Source: Nematopogon swammerdamellus (Eukaryota > Arthropoda > Insecta > Lepidoptera > Adelidae). Taken from it: a stretch of 64,000 nt of DNA. The position numbers and the translations under genes are program-made. Location: the NCBI GenBank assembly GCA_946902875.1, contig OX336340.1:25249566-25313565 (forward strand), in the 5' to 3' direction. Below the pieces are notes generated by a model. The model saw nothing but the letters and a program-made list of their open reading frames with translations. It had not been told where the DNA came from and searched no databases. Positions within the stretch are counted from its first letter, which is position 1. Every line of letters begins with the position of its first letter. Shown here piece by piece: positions 10,663 to 23,400 of the stretch.

Positions 10663-13099
10663 TATCTTTAACCAACTTTATACACAGATCTTAGGTTAAG
10701 GTTTTAAGCAAGCTAAGATTCATTCAATGATTTGCGTAATTCAGAAAAACTCTCGCTCTCGCAGCAGTCCCGAGGAAACTGTACCAAATCAATACCTATA
10801 CTAAAGATAGCGGCGTCGTCGCCCTGACAACAATTTTGCGAAAATTACCCTGCATACAAACTTATACCACGCACTCTATGTCCCGACAATCGTAGTAAGC
10901 AGAGTATTCGGTGATATTATTTTTCATACGTCATAAAATATTAAAACAACCTATTAATACAACCTATTACCTACCTCCTACGAAAGAACGACTAAAAGGC
11001 AAAAGTGAGAGATAATTTGCTATGTTTAATAATAAAAGAGCCATAAAAAGAAGACAATTTTTTTGTTGAATTCCAAGAACGAGGTTAGACCAAAAATTGT
11101 ATCCTTGTTCATAACTTTCATTCGTTTTTCGTCTGCAGCCAGCGCTAAATTGGCCCTTATAATTACAAATGCAGCGCCTTTTAGCAAAATTCGCACGCTC
11201 CCCTCATTCCGTCCACATTCGTGTGGGAAATCTGTTACAAAACGTCAAGCGATTAGCTGGCGAGATCTCTCTAGAGATAGAGTTCCAGGCTCTGGTGGTT
11301 CTATTGAGGCAATTGGATACACTTCAACTTGAGAAGACTGTCTTGCTTTTGAGTAAAGAAATCGTAGTTTCTTTAAGGGCCTGCCTATTCTGCAGCCTTT
11401 AGTTAGAGCATTACCTATTTCCCCTGCATTCTTATTTTATGTTTATTTATGTAACCAGCTGTATCATTTTTCTACACATACCTACGTATTTTATCTTTAC
11501 TTTGGTTGTGTTTTTTCTCGGTAGTTTATCACATCTCACAAAACTTCTCTTGCTTTATATCATCTTCATGTTTATGATTTCACAAAAGTTCTTCTTTGGC
11601 ACTAGCTATAACTAACACGAAGCTGCTACGACTTACTTCAACTCCAACTATCATTTTCTGAGGTAAACAATTTGCCTCACAATGGCTGTCCTCATTGTCT
11701 TCTCTTCCCAATATAATTTCACGCCGATTCGCCACATTAACGCATGTCGCCAGATCTCTGACAAAAGAGCGAGTCGTTTTCAATCTATTCTCGACCTCGA
11801 ATGATTTGTTTGCGTGGTCGCGTAACGCTCAATGCCAGTAGAGTCTTTATTATTCTACTCAGTTGAATCTGTGAGGAAAAAAATCTTAGAAACACGTTGA
11901 GTTGTAAGAAAGGAATCGCAAGCTATCCTAAAAACTTGTAACAGTCATAATAAGTCTGAAAAATTAATGATGAAAATGACATTTTCAATTGGAAGGAAAT
12001 AAGTCAACACCATGTCATGGCGCTGCACCCCGGGGCAATAATGATTACTTCACATAATGGCTCGTTTCTGAAAATCTTTTGCTCTGAAATAAACACATAA
12101 TAACGCTCATACCAGGTTGAAGGCTTTCCCGTGATTTTTCATTTTAAAATGAATAATAGCACCGACCACCGGCCGACATGCCTCGAATACTAGCAATCAT
12201 CCATAACTGACAAGATTGTGGAAGTCCTCGGGCCAACTTCTCATACTCGCTTCCTTACCGCTATCTGCCTCCACTTTACTTCTTTGTTGGAGCTATGTCA
12301 AGATAATAGCTCTCTAGGTACATTACGTTCTGTAATTTAAAATATAATGTACAGCTAGGAAGAGAACACCAATCTTATTATTGATTTATTATAATTTTTT
12401 TTGCTTGTTTGATTTTCTTGTCTAAAATCTTCACATGGATAGTTATCACAGCTTATTATTAACCAAGTTCATTGTCGGTTTAATTAAATTTTTATTATAT
12501 ACTCGAACATGTACGGCATTGTGTTGGCTATATGTGTATCTATTGTTTTGTCTACTTACTCGCAGAAAGTAGCTGCTGAATACTAAAATAAAATTAAAAA
12601 TTTTAATAAAAGCCTGTCCAAAAACATTCCTGTATGCAACTGGTATATCTTAACATTTCATTTTTATTTACTTATAACGAATTCATCGTCAATTCAAATT
12701 ATCATTCATTCCACAGCTATGGCCCCGAAATGATGCATTAGGTCTTGGTCAATTATGTTTTCAAAACGAACACATTATTATGAGTATTTTTGTGGTATCT
12801 ACATAAATTATTCAGACAGCACTCAAAATAACATCGTGACATCGTCACCGCCGACGACGTCGGTTCACGCATGCGTGACAGCCACATGAGACGATAACTT
12901 CGTCGTGTCGTCGTATTTGCTATCAGCGGGCATTTTGTCCGCTTGTACTTAAACGTATAATAAAACATCCATCGAACGCGTACTGAGCTCAATATGCTAC
13001 GGTAACAAGTTACTCCGTCGCTAAACCAACAAGATGCTCCAGTCGTTTTGTTTTGTTTTTTTTTTTTGCTCGGTCGAATGCTAGTGCGGAATCAATTTA
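10663..13099. other. no gene recognised
   Basis: Several short open frames occur (for example 11169-11402 + and 11580-11783 -), but none shows a domain I recognise or is framed by convincing splice sites. A fragment of the repeat with ATCGTAGTAAGCAGAGTATTC is present near 10880-10910. A GC-richer patch at 10250-10410, just left of this stretch, also has no clear assignment. Confidence 0.4.
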
Positions 13100-13480
13100 T
13101 TTTAGAATTCTCTTCATCTGCTTCCCCCTGCTCTCGGATTGCTTACGGCTTTTTATCTGAAATCGTGTCGGAGATAGGAATCGTGCCTCGCCTCAGCGCG
13201 GCTCGGATCGTCTCGACTAGCCGCGATAGCCGCGGTGTGCCTCAAGGCACGACCCTTGCACCGCACCTCTCTCGGTCGCTGGATTTGCATCCTACGGTCA
13301 AACGAAACGGCTTCACCGCACGAGGTCCGGCGATAGGGTCATTCGTTTATGATGATTTGTAGTCTCGACTCTCGACGCCGGCGATCTCGTAACGGTCCGC
13401 GTCGACGGAATATGAATGCGACTTCGGTGCCATTGACATGTGGATTTTATGCGTGAGAACCGCCAGCAAGGCACTGCGAA
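13100..13480 (+). repeat. CpG-rich patch, possible reverse-transcriptase remnant
   Basis: This is markedly richer in CpG than its surroundings. In one + frame it reads SRGVPQGTTLAP followed, about 30 residues on, by FVYDDL. These resemble the GVPQG and (Y/F)xDD motifs of non-LTR reverse transcriptases, but the spacing and intervening residues are poor. It may be an old retrotransposon fragment, or the match may be coincidence. Confidence 0.35.
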
Positions 13481-13849
13481 TAGTAATATGTTATGAATTT
13501 TTATAGAACCGTACGTCTTTCAATGGCAGTAGCCGGTTAACGACCTCTTCTTTATGGCAAAACTATTTTTATCTCAAGCTATTTTCAATTAAGACGCGGA
13601 AGAGACGACGACTGGTGGTGCAAACGAGTCCTAAACTGGCTGACGAAAAAATAAGTGTGGGAAGACCACACACTAAATTGGGACACGATAGCAGGGTTTG
13701 CAAACAGAACAGACGTTCTACACCCGATGGAGAGAATGCTCAACACGTGCATCCTTTTTGCAGACAAATTCCAGTAAATTCTTCTTCAGCTATCATACGT
13801 ACGCTGTAAAGGAAAATGATTAGAATAACCTTAACCTTGACGTTTCAAA

Positions 13850-13955
13850 TATCCCCTAGTTTCAAGTATCCTCAATTTTCCAATATCTCCAAGTTTCCAA
13901 TATCCCTAAGTTTCAATATACCACTGTTATCAATATCCTCAAGTTTCTCAAGAAT
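13850..13955. repeat. degenerate ~17-bp tandem repeat
   Basis: About six imperfect copies of a unit like TTTCCAATATCCCCAAG run through the stretch. The copies have diverged and the region has no coding capacity. Confidence 0.55.
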
Positions 13956-14589
13956 AATTCCTATATTATAACGCCCTCTTAATATGTCCATAAATGACAA
14001 GATAGCGCGAATTTTATAATGAGCTTGATCGTGTTACGATTTCGAGCAACTGGTTTGCGTCGGAGGCGTTGAGTTACTGCTGATGATGTCGAGTTACGGA
14101 GTTACGGTCGCGGACTGGACGCGTGGGTCGAGGAGAGAGGACGGCAGTTACTGCGTTGTCACGCAGCTGGAAGTCCCTGGTTCGCTTCTCATTTGCTGCT
14201 TGTTTGGGGCGTTTTGATTAAGCGTTATGTAGAAAGCATTGTTGTTTATTATCTGAGTGAAGTATTTTACATGCTAATATTTCTTATGCAGGTATACATA
14301 TATATGCATATATTAAAGTATTTAGGTATGTAGTATTCGTTTGTAGTTTATCATATAAACTATTCTTGTTCGCCTGCATTTACTTCCCACATCCCAAAGG
14401 TTGGTTAGATTATAATGCCTCACGGCATTTAATTTAAATAAATTGGTGTTCAATAAAGAATATATATACATAAACATACTTATGGGTCGAAGATTTGTCA
14501 GAATCGTTGCACGTGGAGATCCGTTCGTGGTCTCTGCCTACCCTATTGCGAAACAGACGTGACGTATGCCTGTAAAATGCTATTCATTC

Positions 14590-14765
14590 AAAGTACAGTT
14601 GAAATCTACCTGCTCATATATTTTCCCAAAAGTACAGTCTCGGGTCCTTCAAGAGGCCGGCATGGCATTCGCAACCCCCGCATACGACCGAATGTGGGCG
14701 CCGTTAGACACCTCATGGGTGCCTCGGCGCCATAATGTCGAGTTTACAATAAAAATAAAAAAAAA
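14590..14765 (+). mobile_element. LINE 3' tail, fragment
   Basis: Matches the 3' end of the LINE family best seen at 24295-24600: AAGTACAGTCTCGGGTCCTT, AAGAGGCCGGCATGGCATTC, CGCATACGACCGAATG and CACCTCATGGGTGCCTCGGC, then an A-rich tail. Internal deletions remove part of the coding end. Confidence 0.65.
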
Positions 14766-14995
14766 AACAGTTATAATATCACCACTAATTAATATTATAC
14801 TAGAGCGGACTGTGCCTACCTGCATACATGTTAATTCATCATTTATGTATCATATCATATCATATCACTAAACGAAGGCCATCTCTTGAAAATTATTGCT
14901 ATGTTTATTCTTTACAACTTGAGCAACATCCTCTGACTATACTTAATGGGTTTACGCGATAAGTCGATTGGTAGAAATTTTGGCGGCACATTGCT

Positions 14996-15335
14996 GCCCA
15001 ATGATATTATATGTTAAAAAGGAGGTAGATAGGTTTTACGAGTTCCCAAAGTGGCACATTAATACCAAGACAATTGTCGTGCTAGAAGTCAGTTTCCCAC
15101 TAACGATGCGCGTGTTCAGACGTGCGTCGTCCTTCCTAAGTAGTTATCAGTTATACCAACCGCCACATAACTAGAATTCCCTCCCTTAATCATTGGAATT
15201 CGAGTCGGCGCATCACTTTATAGTTCTTTCTGTTTCTTTCTGTCAATGTTTCAAGTTCGTGCCGTGTGTGAGCACCGAATGTCGTATAGACAACGTATCT
15301 TTCTTAAAATATCATTGGTGCTCCCATCAGAGCTT
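14996..15335. repeat. repeat D
   Basis: Shares an ordered series of words with 41020-41320: ATGATATTATA, AAAGGAGGTAGATAGGTT, CCCAAGTGGCACATTAA-like, ATTCGAGTCGGCGCAT and GTGAGCACCGAAT-like. The two copies have diverged and show indels. There is no coding capacity. Confidence 0.6.
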
Positions 15336-15639
15336 GATCAGGCCACATTATTCTGAGATTTGTGAGATTCCTTTATGTTTATCACCCTTCTGACTAATAA
15401 GGAGCCGATGGCCGAAGGTAGCCTTCAAGATTCTACTTGCCCTTTAATGCACGTAATTAAAACAACGTTGAAGAAGCAATTGACATACCAAAACTGGATT
15501 AAACTCGATTCGATTCAAATTTTTTTTTTTTTTTTATTTATTTATTTTAAACACTGACAGCTAACAGCTGGTGCGTGTATTCTGTTTATTAATTTATGAG
15601 TGCACTTGTATTGTTTTTAAGTATTTTTGTTTGTTTGTT

Positions 15640-15848
15640 TTTTGTTTTGTTTTTTTTTGTCTAATTGGTTTTTTAAAGAATTAACCGAGGGGGCGCTGAC
15701 GGTGTCCTCAGATAATTTGTTCCAGGCCCTTACGACCCGTTGCGTCAGAAAATGCTTCCTGGGGTTGGTTCTATGTGTGGGCCATTTTAGTTTTAATGAG
15801 TGACCGCGAAGACGTTCTTCAGTGCTCCTTCGTACATTGAATGTACAT
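15640..15848 (-). mobile_element. LINE reverse-transcriptase C-terminal fragment
   Basis: The minus strand encodes residues reading RGHSLKLKWP, then RKHFLTQRVVRAWNKL and APSVNSFKK. I recognise this as the C-terminal signature of CR1/L2-type non-LTR retrotransposon ORF2 proteins. The fragment is 5'-truncated and has no upstream RT domain here. It directly abuts a SINE-A copy. Confidence 0.65.
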
Positions 15849-15851
15849 ATT

Positions 15852-16045
15852 GTCAGCCTCGGTAGCTCAGTAGTGCGGTCGGTCGACTCTCGGTCGTGAG
15901 CGTGGTTCGAATTCCACGTAAAACTGTAGGTCCCTTCCCTTCTTACCTTACTAGGTGATAGGATTTAACCCGCCCGAAATGGTACCACCGCACTGAATGA
16001 AATGACGATTGAAACGGCTATGTGAATAGTTCGTGTTTCCCGTCA
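15852..16045 (+). mobile_element. SINE-A variant lacking the 5S-like segment
   Basis: The head GTCAGCCTCGGTAGCTCAG is followed within about 35 nt by the B-box region (GTGGTTCGAATTCC). The TTAAGCAACGC…TGGGTGACC stretch and GAGGCTGAC seen in other copies are absent. The body continues normally, then breaks off at about 16045 where a LINE fragment begins. It may be a deletion, or a relic of a simpler tRNA-only ancestor. Confidence 0.7.
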
Positions 16046-16054
16046 GTCCGTCCG

Positions 16055-16545
16055 TCGGGCTCTCTCCGAAGACGAATCCTATAAATATCTGGGAATATCG
16101 GAGGCTCTCAATATACGGGATACGGACATGAAATAGTCAGTTAAGAAAAAAGGTTTCTGAAGTCATACAAAAGTGGTGAAAAGTATTTTGTCAGTCGGCG
16201 ATAAAATTCGTGCCTATAATGGTTGGGTTGGGGCCTGTGCTCGTATATACCTTCGGTATTCTCAGATGGACTCATTCGGAATTGAAATCACTGAACAGAA
16301 AGGTCAGGATGACGACCTCCCGGATGCATCATCCACGATCATCGGTCATGAGGTTATATATCCGGAAGTATTACGGCCACCTTTTTCCTCCCAAGTACAG
16401 CCTGCAGTTTTTCAAAATGGGCGTGAAAAGGCTCCTGTCAGGCCTGCATGGCATTCGCGATCCCCGTGCATCACATAATATCCATGGGCATCGTTAGACA
16501 CCTATTTGTAGGTGAAACGATGCCACATGTCGCGCTATCCATAAA
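16055..16545 (+). mobile_element. mosaic LINE fragment (R4-like RT end joined to another LINE tail)
   Basis: The first part (about 16060-16370) encodes EDESYKYLGI, then MVGLGPVLVYTFGILRW and HSELKSLNRKVRMTTSRMHH, characteristic of the C-terminal part of non-LTR reverse transcriptases of the R4/Dong or L1-like type. Stops and frame breaks interrupt it. At about 16375 it changes to the tail of a different LINE family (CTCCCAAGTACAG … GCATGGCATTCGCG … ATGTCGCGCTATCC then A-rich), which recurs at 17027-17305 and 24420-24600. Confidence 0.6.
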
Positions 16546-16677
16546 AAATAAATTAAAAGTGTGGGGATCGATGTATGCAAAAAATACCACAAAAATTTAA
16601 TACGAAATAATGGCGACTTTTCGTAAATGTTATAATTATAGTCTTAACTCTCGATCTAGTTAATAGTTGCATGCGGA

Positions 16678-16761
16678 ATGTTGATGAGCAATTTGACCGC
16701 CTCACCGGCGCCGGCGCAAGGCGGCGGCGGAGGCGGGCCTTACGATCCAGCCAACTTGTAG
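16678..16761 (+). other. short Gly/Pro-rich open frame, possible exon
   Basis: A 27-codon frame from ATG to TAG reads MLMSNLTASPAPAQ, six glycines, then PYDPANL. It lies in a GC-rich island between AT-rich flanks, about 0.7 kb before the first certain ZP exon. No donor site in matching phase was found, so I cannot join it to that gene. It may be coding, or only a GC-rich simple-sequence patch. Confidence 0.2.
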
Positions 16762-16885
16762 TGTCGTGATTACATTGAGGTTACAATCATTAAGTATACT
16801 TGTGCGGAGATAATTAGAGTAGATTGGTTTGTTAAGGTCTTACATTACATTAACATTGATATTTATGCACTGATCTATAGTACTG

Positions 16886-17305
16886 GATCTTTCCACCTCC
16901 GCACCACGCGCACTGTGTAGGGATTGTATCCCTACACGCTGGACTTACCGCGGATGCGTACCAATCGGTTCTGCAGATCTTTCCTCTACAGAACCCGTAA
17001 ACTCTGGAAGGCTCTCCCTGCCCATATATTTACCCCCAAGTACAGTCTTGGGTCCTTCAAGAGGGGCGTGAATGGGCACCTGTCATAAATGACAGGTGCC
17101 CATTCACGTCCCTCTTGAAGGACCCGAGACTGTACTTGGGGGGGGAACATATGGGCAGGGAGAGCGTTCCAGGGTTTACGGGTTCTGTATGGCATTGCGC
17201 GCCGGCATGGCATTCGCAACCCCCCTACCACCGAAGATCTATGGGCGTCGTTAGACACCTTATGGGTGGATAGACGCAATATGTCGCACTTTCAATAAAA
17301 AAAAT
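16886..17305 (+). mobile_element. LINE 3' end with internal inverted duplication
   Basis: It begins in the C-terminal coding end of the LINE (CTCCGCACCACGCGCACTG … CTCTACAGAACCCGTAAACT), runs to CGTGAATGGGCACCTGTCA at about 17087, then turns back. 17090-17195 is the reverse complement of about 16995-17086. After this it resumes in the forward direction (GCCGGCATGGCATTCGC) to an A-rich end. The result is a hairpin with ~95-nt arms. Confidence 0.75.
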
Positions 17306-17435
17306 GTCAGTGTGACAGTCCAGTTCGGTGTAGCCGGCACAACCGACCGGAAGCACTGAAGCGACATCTAGTTCCAACAGAAACGATGTGTGATGAGCTG
17401 ACGTCTCGTGTTTATCACGTATTCTTTGTCTACAG

Positions 17436-20400
17436 ACGGCGGAGCCCGCGGCGGAGTTCGCCCCGGTCGTCTCGGCAACATGCAAGGGGCACATGTCCAT
17501 CAAGATACAGTTCACGCAACCGTTCAACGGCATTGCGCACGCCAGGGAATACAGGTACCGTCTACATCTTTATATTGTCTTCTATCACGTTTTTAGGTTT
17601 CCGTATCCCAGACGGAAGCCTATTAATAAGCCTACGCCGTCTGTCTGTCCGTATGTCCGAGGGCTGTATCCCTTGAACCGTAATAGGTAGCCCGTTGAAA
17701 TTTTCACAGAATATGTGTTATTATGTGCCGATATAATAACAAATAATAAAAAATAGAAAAAGTAAAAAATTAAGGGAGGTTCCCATACAAGAAACGTGTT
17801 TTTTTTTGTGGTGCGGAAACCTCGGTGCGCGAGTCCGGCTCGCACTTGTTTTATACACTTCATGCCACTAAATGGCGGGCTTATTGCCTTAGAAAATTTC
17901 CTCCAGCAAACCCAATAGCCCTACATTTTTACATGGAATCCGAACCATGGAGCAGTGGGTGAAGGTATGCATGTAATTTTTTTCAAATCAGAATAAACTC
18001 ATTGGTAAACTACACCCCGATTGGATTCGAACCTCGGACCTCTCGCAAGAGAAGCGCCGACGACGCCCAGAGCACTCGGCTACCCACCGCTTTTGACCCA
18101 CCCACGGTTGAGGGTAAAAAAAATGTTTTTCCCCTCTGATCTGGTTAAGGACCTTATACGGCTATAACGCCTATGCCGGCTCCATGGTAACTGTTGGTTA
18201 CCCCGATTGCCAATAGCACTGCAATTAGATAGCAATTTCTTTTTGACTTCCAATTTTTTGCTTATGTAATCCGGTATGGGTCGGAGGAGCCAAAGCACAT
18301 GCTCCGACCAGCCAATATCACCTCCGAGAAGGTAGGTGCCATACCGGAAACTTCTCTGGATTGCTGGCTATACTGAACTAGAGGAGAACACAACCGAGGC
18401 TGCTATGCGGCCATCTTACATCCAGTACGGTGGTACCAACCCGGTCGGCTACAATTTGAACCTACCACCTAGTAAGTAAAGTACAGTTTTACACCGGTTC
18501 CGAACGGTGAACCAGCAGGTGTAAGGTGTGTACGTAAATTTTTTCGTCAGAAAATACTTCGATTCGATTCGAACGTCGGACCTCTCGCATGAGAAGCCGA
18601 TGCCCAAACCACTCGGCCACCCGCCGCTTGTCGGGATACAGCGTGTGGTATGTATTTAATAGCACTGCAATTTTTTTACTTACAACTTGTAATAGATTTG
18701 AAATAAGAAACAGTACTTACGTATGTTGTGACGACAGGACCCCCGCATGTATGGCGCTCGGTAACGGCAGCGACACTCTCACCTTCGACATCAACCTGAT
18801 GGCCCCCAGCGGCTCCCCGGACTACTGCGGCGTCCTCACCAACAATGTAACCTATCCACTATACACTTAAAGCACTAATACTATACATTATGGGACTAGA
18901 CAATCTTATTTTATTATATACTATTAAATAATAGTAGAGTACCCTCACTTCGTCGCCCTCAAATATGCGTTTCTCCCGGGAATCTATAAGCATTAGAAGT
19001 TAGATAGATAGATAGATAGAAATTCTTTATTGCTCCAAAAAATATTTTACAGAAACAAACGATAAGTATTTTACATAAGGGGCAAAGTTAGCTCAAGTGG
19101 CTAGGAACTTAAAGGGTGTGACAGATAGACACTTGGTAGATTCTATTAGGGTTCCTACCGGCGTGTCTGACTTAGGAACCCCAGAAGTTATGCCCAACTT
19201 GGATTGTCTAGCTAGGGAAACGTGTTCCCCTGACTAACCCCTGCGCGGCTTCCCTTACTGCCAAAATCATACAGAGGTACCAAGACCGAAAACCAGAGAT
19301 ATGACATCGTCTTATATCAACAGAGGACCGGTGAGCAGTCTATACCGCTGGCGGTGCGTGTGCATCGAACCCTCGAGCTGGCCGACGACAAGTTCTACGT
19401 CATCACCTGCGGCAAGGCGGGCTTCAAGAACGCTCGGTACCTACTTGTTCACTTCTCCTTTTATCATTCTACTTGGCTGGCCGTCTTATATGTGAATTTG
19501 CTCCAGATTCGTCTTTATTTAGGAAACCGATGTGTGGCACCACTCCGCCAATGCGTAGATGTCTAACAAGGTTCATGGATATATTTTGTTTGTGTGCGGC
19601 GGTGGAAAATGCAATTCCAGCTTGATGAAATCTCCATTCTCTTAGCTTCTATGACCTTTCATGCTCCTTTTAAAGGCAGGCCGTCTTCTCGAGGTTATAT
19701 TTGAGTGGAGAAAGGGATGGGTAGGGATTTTTTATTTAACCGGAGAAACATGAAATTTGTTGCTCGCTGCTCTGGTTCTGTGAACTAATACAGTATCTTT
19801 ACAATCTCGTGTGCATTAGGATTTTTCAAAGATACGGTTAGAGATTTGTGTTCATGCTTATCAACATCTTAAATGTATTTTCTAATTTGTTTCACCGTAT
19901 TTAAATACAATTTCAGAAATGAAACGTCGCTAGTATCCCTGAAAGTGATCAACGAACAAGGAAAGAGAGTAACCAACGCAGCTTTCGGTCTATCCTATAC
20001 ACTGCGTGCGGATTTCTCCAAACCTGACGGTTTGTGCTTCTGGCTTTACTGATCTTGTGCTTTCTTACTGTATTGCAATTTTATATTATTATATTATTTA
20101 CATTTATTAATTAATACCCTTCTTTCAATGTTTATCCTTTTTTTATTTGTATTGTTCTATCTGCTCTTATGTTCTAACTTTCTTAGCTAAAAACCGAATA
20201 CAAAAACAACATGGTCATGAAATTATCAAAATTTTCAAAAATCCTATTTCCAATGCTATGAATAGAGTAGCCCTTGCTATGACATATGCTATGACGAATT
20301 TTGTCGAACTTTCACTTACGTTATTGAGACACTATTCCTAAATGAATTATGATACGTCGTAAGGTATTGATAACTATGTAGTTGTTTCTACTGTTTAACC

Positions 20401-23400
20401 TCGCGGTGCTATAACCATCTTTAAAGCATATAGCGTCCGTGAAAACCCCGCGTGAATTAAGTGATTAGTTCTCGACTTTGCAAAACATAGAATCGATTAC
20501 AGAGCATAGATCGGGGCATCGTGGCAGATTTTCCACTTTACTCATTGGTATAGTATAGAAATGATAAACTGTGATTCTCGACACTCGCAATTAAAAACGA
20601 ATAATATTCTACTACCCATGTATGCACGCACTCAAAGACGTACCTTTACCGGAGAAGTTCGACTCCGCCACAAAATCGATTACTTGTGTGATGTCAATAA
20701 TACCAGTGTTAACGACAAGCTGTCTAATTGATTCTGAGATCTGTAGAAAACGAAGCGTGGGAAAATTATTTAAGATTCGATGTTTTACATTTCAGGAACG
20801 CATGGCATTCGAGTGAAGAACTGTTTCGCTTTCAACATGCGCAATGGCACGGTCATTCTCATCGACAATCGAGGGTATGGATAACATTATTACTTTCTAT
20901 GAGGTTCATGCCCGATTATTCCTAATCGGTCAGAGTTTTTGTTGACTGCGGAACATACGAATCTCCAATAGCTATCCAATCCTTCAGCAGCACGAAACCA
21001 CTGTTTACCTCCGAAGTACTTACTGTCATCGTCTCACCTGGCGGGTTGTCTTCCCTCAATCCGTTTTCCTGCCCATGGCCGCCACACGGCTACCAAATAG
21101 AAGAAAGCAATGATTAAGTACCAGTAACTATGCTATTCGATAGCTGACTGACTCTTCCTGGATCTCGAATCCAGATTCTGGATTTACGAGTGTCAGATTT
21201 ACGTTCATTTTTCTTAACGTCAAACTGAATCACATAGTCGTGAGGTGTAGTGAAGTTCACTATCTCTTCGCTCGTTGTACAAGTAGTAAAAATTACTATA
21301 ATTAAGATTCATATATATAAATATATTGCCACAAAGAACACACAATGTTAACAATATGAAATTGGCACACATGCATATCATACTTTTGGTTTGATCCCTT
21401 ATAAGGAATAACCAGAAAATTATTCTTATTGCGCTTTTTATCCTACTGAGCGAAGTAATGTAATGTTTTTTTAAATATTTACTCTACATACTCAACTAAA
21501 AGGACAAGATTCCGTACCTACTCGACAAGTTAGCCACCTTGGTACGCTCTTTCTACTAAACAGTACCTGTCTTCTAACTTTTCGTGCTGTTTATCATAAT
21601 ATTTTCCTATGGATTCACCGAATCCGTGCAGCGCAACAATGATTACCCTGAGTTTAATTTACGTTAATGTAATAAGAATTATATGTCCAACTGATCGTAG
21701 GTGCCCAGTGCAGTCGTCGGTGTCACCGGTGAAGTATGAGTCTGCGAATGGGCGCGCGGAAATCTTGATCGCGTCCATGTTCCGCTTCCCCGACTCCAGC
21801 CAGGTCAACTTCCAGTGCGACGTCTCCGTCTGCAAGGGTATCTACTGCTTTGAACACTTCTTTTTCCATCCGGTTTCGATTGAGAAGTTCCGACCGTTCC
21901 CAGTAGTCTTACCAGTTGTACTAGTGGAAATTTTCATCCCAGTGGACTTACCATAAAAATCACTGGGAATTTTGTTCCCAGTAGACCTACCAGTAAAACT
22001 CGATCGGTGACCTAATAATATTACGAGGCAACCGGAGGCAACCTACTTGTGTAACTTGAATCTATTATCCTGCAAGCGTTACTTTGAAAACCTCTATTGT
22101 AGAATATTAATGAGAATATTATGTGACGGACTTTTAATAATGTTTTCCTCTTACCTTCTATATGTGCCTTAGTTGGTATTGTGCTCTATGATGAACTATC
22201 ATAGTAATCGTCCATCACAGACCTCATACAGATACATCGTCCATACAACAAACATCTTAAGAATGCCAATTTCACGAACATGCCATAACAATGTCTTCGA
22301 ATCCCAACAAATGTCTGCGAACAACAACCTTGATTACCATAAACATTAGATTGATAAAAACCATCCCTACCAGTGGAGAAGACTTTAACCCAATACTCAG
22401 CTTGGCTACCAAATTCACATCTTAGCATTTTAAAGAATCAATGAGACATTAATTTGACGGAGAGTTACAGATTGTCATAATGAAAGTATTAGGGATCGAT
22501 GCTTCAGGAAACTGCCCGACTCCAGACTGCACGTCCGACAGTGCTGTGGACCCATCTCTGAGTGACGAGGGAACTGTCACAGCATCTACCGGCATCTTCG
22601 TCTTCGATCCTAATGACAATGCAGGTATGTCATGTACACTTCAAAGAGCTGAATAATTTTTGTTTTACTCTCAGGTACATGTAATTTTACTCCCTAGGAG
22701 GTGCCAATCCAGTTAGAACATGTATCATTAATGAAGGCGTAGCTAGAAATTGTCTTTTATAAAAATTCCTCATCAAACATACACGGGACCATCGAAGGCA
22801 GAGAGTGAATCAAGTGGGAAAACGGAAGGTGTTGTGTCATCTGCAGCAAATATTTAATTTCCCATCAAAATAAGCTATCTTGAGTTGTTAGGACGTTACA
22901 CATTTATCTACCCTCCGCCCATTTCCATACTTTCTATCAATCGAGATTTCTTACGATGCTTCCAAGGATGTCTTTGGGATTCTTTCCATGATTATGTTTA
23001 CTGCAAACTTTGGAAGCGACACATTTTTATTCGGGTTCCCAGAGAACAGCTAATTACTACTCCTGTAAACCAACTTTAGATATATTGCACGTAAAACTGG
23101 CATCTGAGTACTAGTTCACCATCCCCTTGTTAAGACCTTCTTTTTTCTTTTCTTCTTCTTGGTGGGCAGTTACGCATTTGGGTAGCTCTTCTTAGACTCA
23201 TTGCGCGCGTCAGCCCGGCCGTTACTCCATCCAGCCCAGCTCCTTCCAGAAGTCCTTGTTGAGACCTTATTTCGCAGATTGATGTGTAACGATAAGGAGA
23301 AAATTAAAAATGGTTCCAGTCGCGGCGGCGTCGTGCACCGAGGGCGGCATCCATCCGCCGTGGCTGCTGTACCTGGCGATAGCGCTGGGAGTCATGTTCC

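Noticed and set aside
17386..17676. 96-codon Arg/Ser-rich frame
   Set aside because: Wrong frame over ZP exon 17436-17554 running into repeat C.
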